A stretch of 64,000 bases of DNA from Trichopria drosophilae (lineage: Eukaryota; Arthropoda; Insecta; Hymenoptera; Diapriidae), in the NCBI GenBank assembly GCA_030407085.1, contig CM059586.1, forward strand, positions 34,893,501 through 34,957,500, given 5' to 3'. Each line of letters begins with the position of its first letter. The first letter of the stretch is position 1. The position numbers and the translations under genes are program-made. This document shows positions 20,600-32,731 of this stretch, in pieces. Below the pieces are notes generated by a model, which was not told the DNA's origin, did not search any database, and saw only the letters and a list, made by a program, of their open reading frames with translations.

Positions 20600-22045
20600 G
20601 TCTAAAATTTCAATTTATTTATAATTTTGGCATAATTAAATAAAAAATACGATTTTTTCAGGGAAATTTTCTTTTAAATTCAACTTTTGTCCCGAATATC
20701 GGGTTTAGAATCACTTAAAATGTATCAGAATCGTGGAGGCGATAGTTGTACTTAAAAGTTATGCTGGTGGATTTTTTAATGGCGGCTTGTCTAGCCTAGT
20801 CGAGAATATTCTTCCCAGATATTCGCGTATGCAAATATAGCAGGTTTCGAAAAAGAATCTAGGTGATACAAAAACATGTTATTACGTTTTTGAGGTCGCT
20901 TGACACGAATCTGAAGTCAGCATTTTGAAATTCAAAATGGCGGATCCAATATGGTGCGAGAAGGCGTATAGGTATGAAGGAAACGAATTCCTAGTAAAAG
21001 AAAATCATAAATGGGCTAATGACAATGGGCTTAGAAAAACTGTCAGTGTATTTTACCCCTGCGTACTTAGTCTTTCCGACACTTCTCTTGTGAGAAACTT
21101 GACGTTCGAAAAACATAGTTTTATACGATTCTCATTTTCTTCCGGCGAATTGAATCTGCTATTTTGAATCTCAAAATTCTGACTTCAGATTCGTGATTTG
21201 GTATTGGTTTTGGTATTGGTATTGGTATTTTCTTCATCAGGCTCGGGTGAACCCCAGAAATCAGCACACTTAGCTGTTTGCCTTTGTATGCTATTCCTGA
21301 TGCTATTCAGGGTTCCGTTGGATAACCAGCTGCTTTGCAGAATCTCAAAAGTTGTCCGAGATTCCGCTCCCTGACTTCCTCCTTGCTTACAAATGGAGAG
21401 TCCAGATATCTCCTTCGAGTCTACATCAGTGCAGGGCACTCGCATAGGAAGTGAATTGACGATTCCTCCTTGTTTTCATCACATCTAGTGCACATCGGTG
21501 AAGGTTTCCTTCCTACGATGTGACTGTGCTTGTTTAAATTTCCATGTCCGGTTAGGATTTCGATGGAGATTCTTATTTCTGTTCTGTTTAGTTCGAGCAG
21601 TTTTCAGCCCATCGGTCCGTCTGCAACTCTCCTGCAAGGCTTTTGGTTGTGCTGCATTTTTTGTTTTTGATCCACTCTCTAACCTGTTGGGATTTCATTT
21701 GTCTCAGATTCGTGATTAGCGACTTCAAAAACGTAATAACACGTTTTTGTATCACCTATGTAGATTTTTTTTCAAAACATGCTATATTTGCATACGCGAA
21801 CATTTAGGAAGAATATTCTCGATTAGGCCGCCATCTTGGTCGCGCAACCGCAAATTGAAAAAATCCACCAGCATAATTTTTAAGTACAACTATCGCGTCC
21901 ACGATTCTGATACATTTTAAGTCATTTTAACCCCGATATCCGGGACAGAAGTTGAATTTAACAAAAAATTTCCCCGAAAAAATCGTAATTTTTATTTATT
22001 TATGCCAAAATTATAAATAAATTGAAATTTTATACATATTTCAAC
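20600..22045. mobile_element. Second foldback element, arms about 300 bp, split by a retrotransposon
   Basis: 20600-20905 and about 21717-22045 are inverted copies (for example ACTTAAAATGTATCAGAATC, AGAATATTCTTCC, GCAAATATAGCA, AACATGTTATTACGTTTTTG). The spacer holds more GCCAT-pair repeat (20930-20957, 21140-21198) and a 505-bp non-LTR fragment. Confidence 0.85.
21199..21703 (-). pseudogene. 5'-truncated non-LTR retrotransposon (LINE) with 14-bp target duplication
   Basis: Flanked by TCAGATTCGTGATT at 21185-21198 and 21704-21717. Read on the minus strand, one frame encodes LLELNRTEIRISIEILTGHG, the classic LTGH...H...G segment, then a zinc knuckle C-T-R-C...H-F-L-C-E-C-P-A-L as found at the C-terminus of I/Jockey/R1-type ORF2 proteins. 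The 3' end is a short (ACCAAT)n tail at about 21200-21230. Only the last ~500 bp is present, with frame breaks after CPALM, so it is a dead-on-arrival insertion. Confidence 0.85.
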
Positions 22046-23945
22046 TGCACCGTAGAAAAGAGCGACCTCGAAAATAGTAAGATATGCTTCTTTCAATTTT
22101 TTTTAACTCGGTTTTATTACGAAATTCTCTATTGAAATTGGATCCTGAAAAATGTCCTTTTTGACGTTAATGGGATAAGATCGAAAAATATCAGTTGATG
22201 ACACTGGGATACACGCCACTTCAAATATGAAGCGTTCTAAACCCTTGCTACGTCCAAACTAACTACTGATAAGCGTGCAAAGAGATAGTTAACTCAACTA
22301 TAATCAGAAGAATCTATGAGTCCCATTTTTCACGGAAAAATAAAATAAATGTCACTGAAAAAGATCTGGGGTCTTCCGGACCCCGTTCGGCATTTAAAGA
22401 TTAAGTTAGAAACTATTATTAAAGCATTATATACTTTTTTTTAGAATACACGGAATCGTTCGGTCTTTTCCGTTCAAAATACACAAATCAGAAGTTTGCG
22501 AAAAAATAGAAACTAAAGGGCGTTTAGTAACGCGTTTACATCGTACAGTTTCATAACAATACGATAGAAAATTGTATAAAAATGTGGGGAAGGACTAACA
22601 ATTTTCATGTCCACCCTCTTAACCCCGCCGTGTGCGATCCTTGAGGCAATACAGATAATTAAAAGAATATTGAGCTACGGATATTACTCTAATCATATGG
22701 GAGAATGTATTTATTTTTCGAATAGCGTTGTAAGAAGGAATTTTTCGTTAAAATAGTATTTTACAAAAACTTTTATTTTTTCGAATTATATTCAAATCAA
22801 AAAATATAACGAATAAATGTTATTTATGTAGTTTCGTTTTATTTATATTGTTTCGTTATGTGTCTTTAAAAATTCGAAAACTATTATCCCAATATGATTT
22901 TGCTGAAAAGCTATTTAAGAAATAAGTCCATTATTTCGATTACATTCAATGTTTCGTGAGTGATATTCGACTAATTTTTTATTACAGTTTTTCTTTTCAT
23001 TTGGTTTTATTTTTGTGGTTGAGTAGAACACAGACACAATCAAAAGCATACTTTATTTTCTACGGCTATTCATTCGAAATCTACAATGCGGAATAGCGGA
23101 ATCGAGGGCAAATTTAGCATACCTGCGTGACCAACTTCAATACTTTGGCCCAAGTTTGGTGGAGGGTCGAAGTACTTCTGCTTCTCGCAAGGTATATATA
23201 TATAAAACATTTGACTATTTTTTAATTATTATTATTTTCAATAATTTCCAATAACTTGATTGCTTCATAAAAACATAAACAAACATTTATTTACAGAGTA
23301 AAGAGATTCCTTTTGTCAACGATTTAGTTTTTAAATAATTTTTATACAAATATTTTTTTCGATTCATCGTTTTTTTATAAACTTTGGAAAAATTTGATTT
23401 CGTTTTATACTTTTTGTTTTGTGGACCTTTTTTTAAGAGGGCTGCAATAAACCAACCGAAACGTCAATCAACGATTTTTAGTGTTTTTTCATCTGTCCAT
23501 TTCACCAAACTTTTCCTCATAAATAATTTATAAGCATATATACAAGAAAAATATTCGTCTAATCTATTACTTTTGTGTTTCCCAGCAATTCCTCAGAAAA
23601 ACATGTAGATTTTAACTTTATATATCTCTATAAACGTATTTTAACTATTTTAAAAAATAGCTAGGTTGTTACTAAACATTTTAGTATGAAGTATGAGTAT
23701 TGAAGTATGATTCACTTGCGCATATGGATTTTAAAAATAATTCCATATGCTTTTTCGTAAAAATATGCATTATTAGCTAACTTGCAGTGAACCTTTGTCT
23801 GAATAATTTGGAAGTTTTTTGGCCTTTTACTACTACAAAAATCGATAATTGACCAGTAATTTTTTTATTTAAGAAAAATCAACCATAAATGGTATCCGAA
23901 AAGGAATGATTTCTAATATTTGGGCAATTTTTACCACGTCGCCAA
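22046..23945. other. Spacer, no gene seen
   Basis: AT-rich. 23040-23210 is a GC-richer piece (TCTACAATGCGGAATAGCGG, then GGTGGAGGGTCGAAGTACTT) and 23440-23480 has AACCGAAACGTC. Both look like decayed retroelement ends. A (TA)n run lies at 23192-23202. Confidence 0.4.
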
Positions 23946-24139
23946 GGCTGGGGAAAAAGTTCCGAAAATCAACACACCGAAAGGCCAAAATTTCGATATA
24001 GTATGGCTCCGGCGTGATTTTGTTCACTTTGTCTTTGAAAATTTGACAAAAACAAAGCAAATTAAGATACCTCGAACTCACGCAATATCCAAATTTTAGC
24101 CATTCGGGATTTTGATTTTCGGAACTTTCTTCCCCGGCC
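23946..24139. mobile_element. GGCCGGGGAA-type MITE, copy 1 (8-bp target duplication)
   Basis: 194 bp, flanked by exact GTCGCCAA at 23938-23945 and 24140-24147. Terminal inverted repeats are GGCTGGGGAAAAAGTTCCG and CGGAACTTTCTTCCCCGGCC, followed inside by AAAATCAACACACCGAAAGG. The 8-bp duplication is typical of hAT-superfamily mobilisation. Confidence 0.88.
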
Positions 24140-24564
24140 GTCGCCAAGTGACGATATTGGAATGTCTATAATTTGCCCTTATATTTTTCACCTTTTATTT
24201 TTATTGCTCGCCTCCTGCTACTTTTAGAGACATAAATAAATGATTCTTTAGCAATAAATGTTGGTTCCAGTTTGGTTCGGTTCTGCCATAGATGCTTAGC
24301 CAGCTTTTAGTTCCTGTTTATTAATTTGTCTTTCACGAATCGGCTTTTTGTATTTGAGTTTGGGAAGTTATAGGTATTTCACTATCGTAACTACGGCCAT
24401 CGTGGTAAAGATTGAAGCCCCTGTAACTTGACAACCCTTGCATCAGGAGTCAAACAATTTTCCCTGCATCTTTATTGTCAATAAAACTAATGATTCTGCA
24501 AATTTCAAAAAGATTGATAAACTTTTCTATTTTGTCGACTGTTACTTTTTCATGGAATCTCCCA

Positions 24565-26403
24565 TATACAGAGTGTCCAAAATTAGGTAACGATATTTTA
24601 GCAGGTGATTCTTCGTGATATTTCAAACAAAAAAGTCCTATACCAAAATTGGATCCGAGGCCATTAAAGTTTAGACAAAAAATTACTTTTTTTGCAATAA
24701 CTCGGCTCGCTTTTAAGGAGGTAGTCGCGTGAAACGATTTTTTTACGAAGTCTTTCATTTTTTCACCAAACGTTAATGACGTTGATATCAATAAGTGGTT
24801 AAAATTTCAGAAAGCCTGTCCGTACGATAATGGAGATAATCGTCCTCAAAGTTTCACTTTTTAACACGTGTTCCCCATACTAAGCCTTTGCTGACATGAC
24901 ATATTAATTATTTACAGAAAAACGGTATTTACCGTTTTTATAAAAAACTAATATGTTGTGTAAAATATATTAAAGAACATTGTAAAAAAAATTGAAGAAC
25001 CCTAGCGGTACAGTTTTGTAATAATATTAATAAATAGACAGCGAAATTATGTCGTGAGCATAAAATGTAGCACGTGAACGTAAAATGCGAGGTTGCCGTT
25101 TCGAAATTTTGCTGATGTTGGTGTACACAGACACGATTCCTTGAGAAATTAGTGTGTAACAGGCGTCCATCAAGTACACTCTCCCCCAAAACGTTCATTA
25201 CGCGCACTGAAGAAACAAAGTGGCGTCTGTGGATTTATGTGGGGTAGACTTTTGACGGGTACTGTCGCACGACTACCTCCTTAAGTAATTTGAATGAGAG
25301 AGGGCTCATTTCAAGCCTTTTTAAAGCCATATAATTCTTCCTTAAGAGCATTTGACCTGCGATGAATATTTCTGAAATTATGGCCTCAAAAACAGAAAAA
25401 AGTCTCTTTGTGCGGTTTTTCACATATAATTTATTTCGCTAATTAGCTAACGAAATGACACATAGGAAGAACTTGCCGAGCTTAAAAAGACGAACAATTT
25501 GCCCCCTAATACGTTCAATTTCGATAAAAATTGAGTCCGCGAGTCAGTACCAAACGAGTTTTTCGCTAATTCTACGACATTAAGGGGAGGGGCAAGCCAG
25601 AATTTAGGCCCTTGATTTTTATATTTTTGTAAATATTGTCATTTGGTACTATGTTCTTCCTAAAATTAATGGTATTTAGTAAAAAAAAAATTTTTCCATG
25701 ATTTGGAATTTTTATTTTTTGAAATATGTGACATACTAACAAATCCATGTGAGAGATTGTTTAAAATGGAAAGAAATATACGTACAAATTTTTTTGATGG
25801 AAAATATTTTAAATTGCTGGAATAGTTCAATTTTCAGTATTTTATTTTCGATTTTTTTTGCAACAATTTTCTGGCACCGAAAAAATTTAATATGTTATTT
25901 TAATTTATTAGGAAGAAAATAGCAAATGACAATATTTACAAATGTGTAACATATTAAAATCAAGGGCTTAAATTCTGGCTTGCTCCTCCCCTTAAGAGTG
26001 TTTCTGCGGACTCAATTTTTATCAAAATCGAAAGTATAGGAGGAAAATTCATCGTCTTTTCAAACTATACCATTTCTTCTTGTGTATATGCGAAAAATAG
26101 CAAAAGGCCTCTTTTCCTGTTTTTTGGGGTCATAACTTCAGAAATATTCATCGCAGGTCAAATGCTCGTGCAGATGAATTGTAGGGCTTAAAAAAAGCTT
26201 GAAATTGAAACCACACTCATTGCAATAACTTAAAAGCGAGCCGAGTTATTGCAAAAAATTCGTTTTTTCTTCTAAATTTCAATGTCCCATCACTCAAATT
26301 CTGAGCTTCAGATTCAATTTTGGAACAGGACTTTTCTGTTTGAAATATCATGCAGAATCGCCTTCTGAAATATCGTTACCCAGTTCCTGGATACTCTGTA
26401 TAA
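24565..26403. mobile_element. 1.8-kb foldback element with TA ends
   Basis: Ends are TATACAGAGTGTCC and GGATACTCTGTATA. The long inverted arms (about 24565-24716 plus 25281-25640, versus about 25900-26400) share AACTCGGCTCGCTTTTAAG, TTTGACCTGCGATGAATATT, AAAATTGAGTCCGC and CTTAAGGGGAGG. The left arm is interrupted at 24717-25280. No transposase frame was recognised. Confidence 0.8.
24717..25280. mobile_element. TTAA-flanked nested insertion (GGAGGTAGTCG ends)
   Basis: 564 bp between TTAA at 24713-24716 and TTAA at 25281-25284. Inverted ends are GGAGGTAGTCG and CGACTACCTCC. The uninterrupted right arm of the host palindrome has a single TTAAG at the equivalent place, which confirms the duplication. 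TTAA duplication suggests piggyBac-type movement, though the end sequence is not a familiar piggyBac terminus. Confidence 0.8.
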
Positions 26404-26597
26404 ATAATTCTAATGAAATGTACCTTAATTTAACCCTTTAAAGTATGCCGGTGGACATATTGTGATTTTTTTGTTTTTCTTGCGAAAAATAATAAATAGT
26501 GTCATAATTTCTTTCACTTTATCATCCCAACATATTAATAAACTTAACATTATGTATATTTTTGTAGTTTGAATAACGGTTGTTTATTCATAATAAT

Positions 26598-26793
26598 GGC
26601 CGGGGAACAAAGTTCCGAAAATCAACATACCGAAAGGCCAAAATTTCGATATAGCATGGCTCCAGCGTGATTTCTTCACTTTGTCTTTTAAAATTTGGCA
26701 AAAAGAAAGCAAATTAAAATACCTTGGACTCACGCAATATCGAAATTTTAGAGCCTTTCGGGGTTTTGATTTTCGGAACTTTGTTCCTCGGCC
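26598..26793. mobile_element. GGCCGGGGAA-type MITE, copy 2 (8-bp target duplication)
   Basis: 196 bp flanked by exact ATAATAAT at 26590-26597 and 26794-26801. Ends are GGCCGGGGAACAAAGTTCCG and CGGAACTTTGTTCCTCGGCC. It is about 85-90 percent like copy 1 by eye and in the same orientation. Confidence 0.9.
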
Positions 26794-26801
26794 ATAATAA
26801 T

Positions 26802-28347
26802 TAAAGTTCCAATTTAAAGAATAATTTGGGTGTGCATAATCATATAACAATAACAATCTAAATCCTTGTATGTAGAAGATTTTGGTGAATTTCAATCTAA
26901 TGCCAGCTTTTCAAATTTTATAATGGCGGACAAAAATGAAAAAATTCTCGGCAATTCTTGCACGAATTCTAATTCAAATCTAATTTTAGTTTTTAAAAAT
27001 TAAAAATGGCGGATTCAATATGGCGGACAATCATTCAAAAATTCTCGGAACGATTACGAAAAACTCTATTCGTTTTTGTCACTCAATTTGAATTAAGCAG
27101 GAATCCGCCATTTTTAATTTTTAAAAACTGACATCAGATTTGCGATCGACTCGAAAAACATCCATTAACATTTTCTTCTTGAAAAATTCCTCTTTAAAAG
27201 GGTTTAAAGTCTAATTGTAAAATTGAGTTGGTCCACATGGAACGGTAGGTTCTCATATTTTAATACTGACTTAGTGGTCGAGATTATGTATTATTTATTA
27301 AGTGAGAAATTTATTATGATTTTTCAACATCTCACTTGTCAGAGACTAATATTTAACACATAACACATAAGATATTTTTATAAGATTGACTCGAAATCGT
27401 CAAAAAAGGCAGAAGAGTAAACTAGTGTGGTATTGTGATGGTATTGAAAAACATCACATAACATCCTAAAATATATGCATTATATTCAAAATATTGATTA
27501 TGACGAGTTAGATGGATAACATCTTATTTTCAAACACACATTTGTGGAAATTCATCATTTCTTGATACACTACTTTCACTATATTTTTGTCATTACTGAC
27601 AGTCCAGATTGTATCATTAGCAGAAATATAATATTTTAAGAAAATGTCCTGTTACCTTTTTACTAAATAAAACTGTATTTGTTATACACAATGTGCGTTT
27701 TGCAGCATTAAAAAATTCTGTAGCAATATAGTTAAATGAAAAAAGAAGCAAAAGAAGAGAAATTGTCTGATAATATTACCCATGTTACTTTTGTAAGTTA
27801 GTTTGTAAGTAATATATTGCGAATAATATAAATAATGATAAATGTGCTAATCAATAAGAAATCGTAGGAATGAATGCGTATACCTAAGTAAGCGAAAATA
27901 AATTGAAAGGTATTTGCACTCACACTAGATATATACACTTTCAATTATACTAGGCAATGTTACAAACATTTATATATGTAAATAATGCATAAGTGACAAA
28001 TCATATGTATATGAAATTTTGAGATATACTGCATGTTGAACATGATTTCAGTTTTCTATATTTTGTCATTCGTCTACTACCCCAGCCAGAAAATATAAAA
28101 AAGATAGTTTAGAATGATCTCACATAATACAGTGACTTTGTAATTGTTCATATTTTATGTACTAAATGATAAATGTTAATTTTTGAAGAATACATAATTT
28201 ACAAAAATTATAAAATTGTATTCTTTATTTCATTATTACATTGATATTAAAGATTTATACTTTTAAAGTAACAAAAAGAATAATAAGTTTGATACATCTT
28301 TAGTAATATATAATTAAGAATAATATCAAAATAATTATTAATAAGTA
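26802..28347. other. Spacer with one inverted GCCAT-pair patch
   Basis: 26920-27160 contains opposed copies of the AAAATGGCGGATTCAATATGG repeat, one on each strand. 27170-28340 is AT-rich with no recognisable gene. Confidence 0.45.
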
Positions 28348-28525
28348 CCCAGTAAACGAAAACAAACAGAAAGTTAAAAATACGAATTGAAATGAATTCA
28401 AGTGAATTAAAATGAATTAAAAAGTGGATTCAATTAATTATTTTCTTGCGTTTTAATTCATTTTAATTCACTTGAATTAATTGCAATTCGTATTTTTAAC
28501 TTTCTATTCGTTTTCGTTTACTGGG
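28348..28525. mobile_element. Near-perfect palindromic MITE (CCCAGTAAACG ends), copy 1
   Basis: 178 bp flanked by TA. Ends are CCCAGTAAACGAAAACAAAC and GTTTTCGTTTACTGGG. The arms contain AGTTAAAAATACGAATTG and AATTCAAGTGAATTAAAA and fold almost to the centre. Confidence 0.9.
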
Positions 28526-28799
28526 TACGTATTTAACTTTGATGTACATATTTAGTATTTTTAAAAAAGTTAATACTATTCTACTACTTTATTACTAACT
28601 GTGTGATTCAGTAAATGAAAATATATTAAATATATAAAAAACCAGAATATTTATTTCAGACTGAAATCTGTCATTCTTTGTTCATTTTATTGAAAATGAA
28701 TATTTCTTTGTTTGCTTTATAAAATGGCTTTTAATTTATTTTAAACAATAATCACTTAATTCATCGTCTAGTCTAATATTACATTTCTTATAACACATT

Positions 28800-28967
28800 C
28801 CCAGTAAACGAAAACGAATAGATAGTTAAAAATAAGAATTGAAATGAATTCAAGTGAATTAAAACGCATGAAAATGATTAATTGAATCCACTTTTTAATT
28901 CATTTTAATTCACTTGAATTCATTTTAATTCATATTTTTAACTTTCTATTCGTTTTCGTTTAATGGG
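28800..28967. mobile_element. Palindromic MITE (CCCAGTAAACG ends), copy 2, opposite orientation
   Basis: 168 bp with the same ends and arms as the copy 275 bp to the left. Its asymmetric centre (GATTAATTGAATCCACTTTT) is the reverse complement of that copy's, so the two lie head to head. Flanks read TT on both sides. Confidence 0.9.
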
Positions 28968-29370
28968 TTATTATGACTACCGTTCGAATATAATATTTTT
29001 CCTAATGTATTATATAAAAATTGACTAAATATATTACGATTTACATTTTTTTCAAACGTAATATGAATCGTTAGTAATAAAAATGTTATTGTACTAAACC
29101 CATTATGTACAATGCCAAACAAAATATTAAACATATTCTTTCATTTACCGATTAATTTAACAACACAGTAATTTATCGATAAAATAACGATAACAAGTTA
29201 ATTATCGCAGCTTTATAATAACATTTTTAAAAATATAACTACTAACATAGTTCTCGACTTTTTAAAGAAATGTTTCATTAAATTCTAATTTCATTTCTAA
29301 TCACAAATTGCAGAAAATTATAGATTAGCGTAATACAATTCAAACTCTGTGGAGTATATCGTTATAAACG

Positions 29371-30118
29371 TACACTACCGACCAAAAGTTCGTGAACGCT
29401 CTGAATTTTTTAACTCATCAAATAATGCATTCTATCTCCGAATCCTTAACGATAATGATAAAACTCATTCGATGTCTTTTAAAGTACACAAATAAAGCTT
29501 TCAATTGGTGCATTTAGTTTTACTCCAGACGTTATAGTTTCGCAATTGTCAAATTTTAAAAATGTTAAAATTTGTCATTTTTTTCTTTCGACTTTTAACA
29601 CTAACAAAAAGTCTAATAAATTTTTCTGTATATTTCCAATTTTTGGCTAAATACTATAATTCAAGAGCTTTGACATAGCTCTTCTAAAAAGTACATACGA
29701 TTTTTTTTGTCAGAGTTACTATTTTTTTGAGTAACTTTTTGCCTTTTTCCAAAGAATTCTGACAAAATGGGATAAACGGGCAATTTTCAAAAAATCATAA
29801 CTCAGGAACCAAAAATCTTATTGACTTTTCATAAGAGCCATTTTAAAGCTCTTGAATTGTAGTATTTTGACAAAAATTGACTATATGCAGAAACATTTTT
29901 TAGTCTTTTTGTCAATGTTTAAAGTCGAAAAAAAAAATGACATTTTAACAATTTTAAAATTTGACAATTGCGAAACTATAACGTCTGAAGTAAAACTAAA
30001 TGCACCGATTGAAAGCTCATATGAGTTTTATCATTATCGTTAACGATTCAGAGATAGAATGCATTATTTTATGATTTAAAAAATTCAAAGCATTCAGGAA
30101 CTTTTGGCCGGTAGTGTA
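29371..30118. mobile_element. Mariner-like foldback MITE, arms about 330 bp
   Basis: Ends are TACACTACCGACCAAAAGTT and AACTTTTGGCCGGTAGTGTA, the CACTACCGGCCAAAAGTT type seen in Tc1/mariner elements, with TA at each side. Both arms carry AATGCATTCTATCTCCGAAT, TTTTACTCCAGACGTTATAG and AAAAGTCTAATAAA and their complements. The hairpin centres near 29740. Confidence 0.88.
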
Positions 30119-30152
30119 GTAACAAATATGGAATATATGACACCATAATGAT

Positions 30153-30372
30153 ATATAGTAGGCCCTCTCTTATTCTAATTGTCCAGCCTCTCTTATTCTA
30201 ATCGTTCCTCCATAAATCTTCTCCCACTATCACACGAAAAGTCAACGAAAAATATTGCCACAAATCACAAGCTCGCAAGCAAAGTAAGTGGGGGTAAGGG
30301 GAAATTAGAATAAGAGAGGTCGGCGCCATCATGAAAAACTTTACTAATTAGAGTAAGAGAGGTCCTACTGTA
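30153..30372. mobile_element. MITE family 'TAGGACCTCTCTTATTCTAA', copy 1
   Basis: Ends are TAGTAGGCCCTCTCTTATTC and AAGAGAGGTCCTACTGTA, TA-flanked. The inside has GTTCCTCCATAAATCTTCTC, ACACGAAAAGTCAACGAAAA and CACAAGCTCGCAAGCAAAGT. A second copy lies 30 kb away at 60428-60620. Confidence 0.85.
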
Positions 30373-31253
30373 AACACAAATTTTTTATATGCTTCTCTTC
30401 GTAGTCCAATCTCTACATGCAAGTTATACATCGAGTTATTGTAAAAGTACTTATAGATTATTTGCATAACATGCAATTAAAACAGATTGATTATGTTATA
30501 ACTTTGTCAATATTAATTTACAATTTTACCACAAGTCTTTTCGTTACTTTTGTGGTAATGATTTTGTCAAAAAATTGTGTATATATGCCATAATTTTCAA
30601 ATATAGTAGAAAGTACAATGAAACACAAACTTTAATTACACCAAGTGTGTTAAAATTGTTCATTTGAAAGTAATAAAATGTAGAAAATAAAACATTGGTA
30701 CAAACCTTCAAATGTTGACAAATCCAACTATTATCCTGATTGGGGCCTGTCTTGGACAATCCGGAATGAATTTTTCTTTCCAGCCTTTTTTTTTATTGCT
30801 ATAAAAATCAATAAAATAACATGAAATTCGAGAGTATACAAATTTCCAGTTTATGAAGGTTATGACTTTTGTTTGCAAATTATTCGTTTATATTTTTGTA
30901 GGCATCTTACCATATTTCGAAATGCGAATGCAGATTTATTATAAGGTGTTTTATAAACAATTTAAAATCGTTTAAATGCACATAAAATGCAATGATTTCT
31001 ATAAGAACAGAATAATCTATGACTAACAAGTTCTTGCTTTTCGCGCTATTCGCTTTTACTTTTCCGATTCGTCAATTTCTATGTACAGTGGCGCCGAATC
31101 AAACATGGTGTCTGTTTTACAAAACACTGTAAACCTGTGTGCGAGATGTTCAACAAAGAAAAAAGAACGTTGCAGATCATCTTTTATGCACGATAGTAAG
31201 TAAATAGAAATCGTGATAAAAAAATTAAGATTTTGATATACTTTTATAGGGGA
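30373..31253. other. Spacer, no gene seen
   Basis: AT-rich sequence without a recognisable ORF, RNA or repeat. Confidence 0.5.
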
Positions 31254-31374
31254 AAAAATTTGCTTTCTTTTTACCAAATTTTCAAAGACAATTGAAGACA
31301 ATCACGATGGAGCTATGCTATATCGTAATTTGGGACTTCCGGTGTGTTGATTTTCGGAAATTTGTTTCCCGGCC
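31254..31374. mobile_element. GGCCGGGGAA-type MITE, truncated copy 3 (reverse orientation)
   Basis: Matches the complement of one half of the copies at 23946 and 26598: TTTGCTTTCTTTTTACCAAA, ATGGAGCTATGCTATATCG, TGTTGATTTTCGGAAATTTG, then the end TTCCCGGCC. The other end is missing. Confidence 0.75.
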
Positions 31375-31879
31375 GTAATTTTAACAGAGGGCGTAGAGTA
31401 TCTTTTACTCTATTGTTTTTATACGTATTTGTATACTTTAGGGTGGTTCACAGTTTCGAAAGTGCCGCAAAAAAAATCCCAACCAGGTCAAATCGAAAGA
31501 GAAAAAAAAAAGAAAACTTTTTTGTTTCTTGACAAAAATCGATTAAATGACATTTAGAGGTCGCTCAAGCGGCTTAAAGTTTTACATTTGATTAACATGG
31601 GAAAAATCTAACGTTTCCGTTTTTATTTTTTAACGGCTACAAGGAGGCCTGGAAAAAATGTTTCCCCTTTTGGCGCTCAAAGCTGAGGAATTTCTGAGTA
31701 GACATGACATTTTTTGGAATATTTTTAACGATTATTTTTAGAGAAGTAGGTCGTAAAGATAAACTATATGATCGGTCAATAAATTTATATAGGGTCTCTA
31801 TCGATGAAGGGTCTATATAATTTAATAAAACAAACACTTTGGTAATTTCATTAAAACAAATTAGCATGATTGGGTCGCT

Positions 31880-32345
31880 GATTTTGAATTTGATGTTAGG
31901 TTTAGAATTCGAAATGGCGGATCTAAAATGGCGGATGAAATATTTATAAATTTTTAAAATATTGCTTAAATTTTGTTACTTGGGGCTTTTGGGGTAGCTA
32001 ATTTCGAATTTGATGTTAGTTTAAAAATTTTAAATTTGAAGGTAGCGGATGTTTTTTGGAAATTTTAAAAAAATTATCAGTAATAATTTTCAAGACAAAT
32101 TAATGAATTTCTAAAAAATCATCCGCCACATTGCACTGACTTTTGAATTCTGTAAATTTGACTCCAGATTCGTAATCGCTAACCCCGAAAACCCCCGAGT
32201 TATCAATTTCAAGCGAGTCCAATCAATTTTTTAATTTTATCCGCCATATTGGATCCGCCATTTTGAACTTTCAAAATATGATGCCAAATTCGTAATCAGC
32301 GACCTCGAAAACCCCTGAGTGACAAATCTCAAGCTGATTCAATCA
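31880..32345. repeat. Cluster of the dispersed GCCAT-pair repeat, partly tandem
   Basis: Units of about 118 bp alternate (GACTCCAGATTCGTAATCGC; CCCGAAAACCCCCGAGT; TTTCAAGCGAGTCCAATCAA; CCGCCATATTGGATCCGCCA). The last two units are head to tail; the first patch (31912-31936) is inverted. Other copies are near 150-310, 15300, 20930, 21140, 27004, 33060, 33197, 33807, 39710, 40230 and 40360. Confidence 0.75.
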
Positions 32346-32605
32346 CCGTACTTGTAACAACAAAATAAACAATTATTTTACATTAAACAATTATTTTGTA
32401 AACAATAATATCTATAAAGATTGTAACAACGCATTTTGGGAACTTATTTTGGTCCTCCTCTTTCCATAGGAACATTCACATCAATATTTTTGATACGTTT
32501 TTTTTAATTTTATCTTTTAACAGACCCCAAGTGTTATCTAAATTGATTTCTTTTTGTTTATTTATGCGTTACCAGTTTTACCAGCATAACCTTACAGTGC
32601 CCGTA

Positions 32606-32731
32606 TTCTGTAACTCGTTATTACGAATAACGTCGACGTTATGACAATTCCAACCAACCACGGTCCAGGATATTGTCGTTATCGACAGTAACGTCGACGT
32701 TATTCGTAATACCGACTTACAGAATACGGGT
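32606..32731. mobile_element. Short palindromic MITE (CCCGTATTCTGTAA ends)
   Basis: CCCGTATTCTGTAACTCG and the near complement CTTACAGAATACGGG bound arms with ATTACGAATAACGTCGACGTTA-like sequence. TACAG occurs on both flanks and may be the target duplication. Confidence 0.75.
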
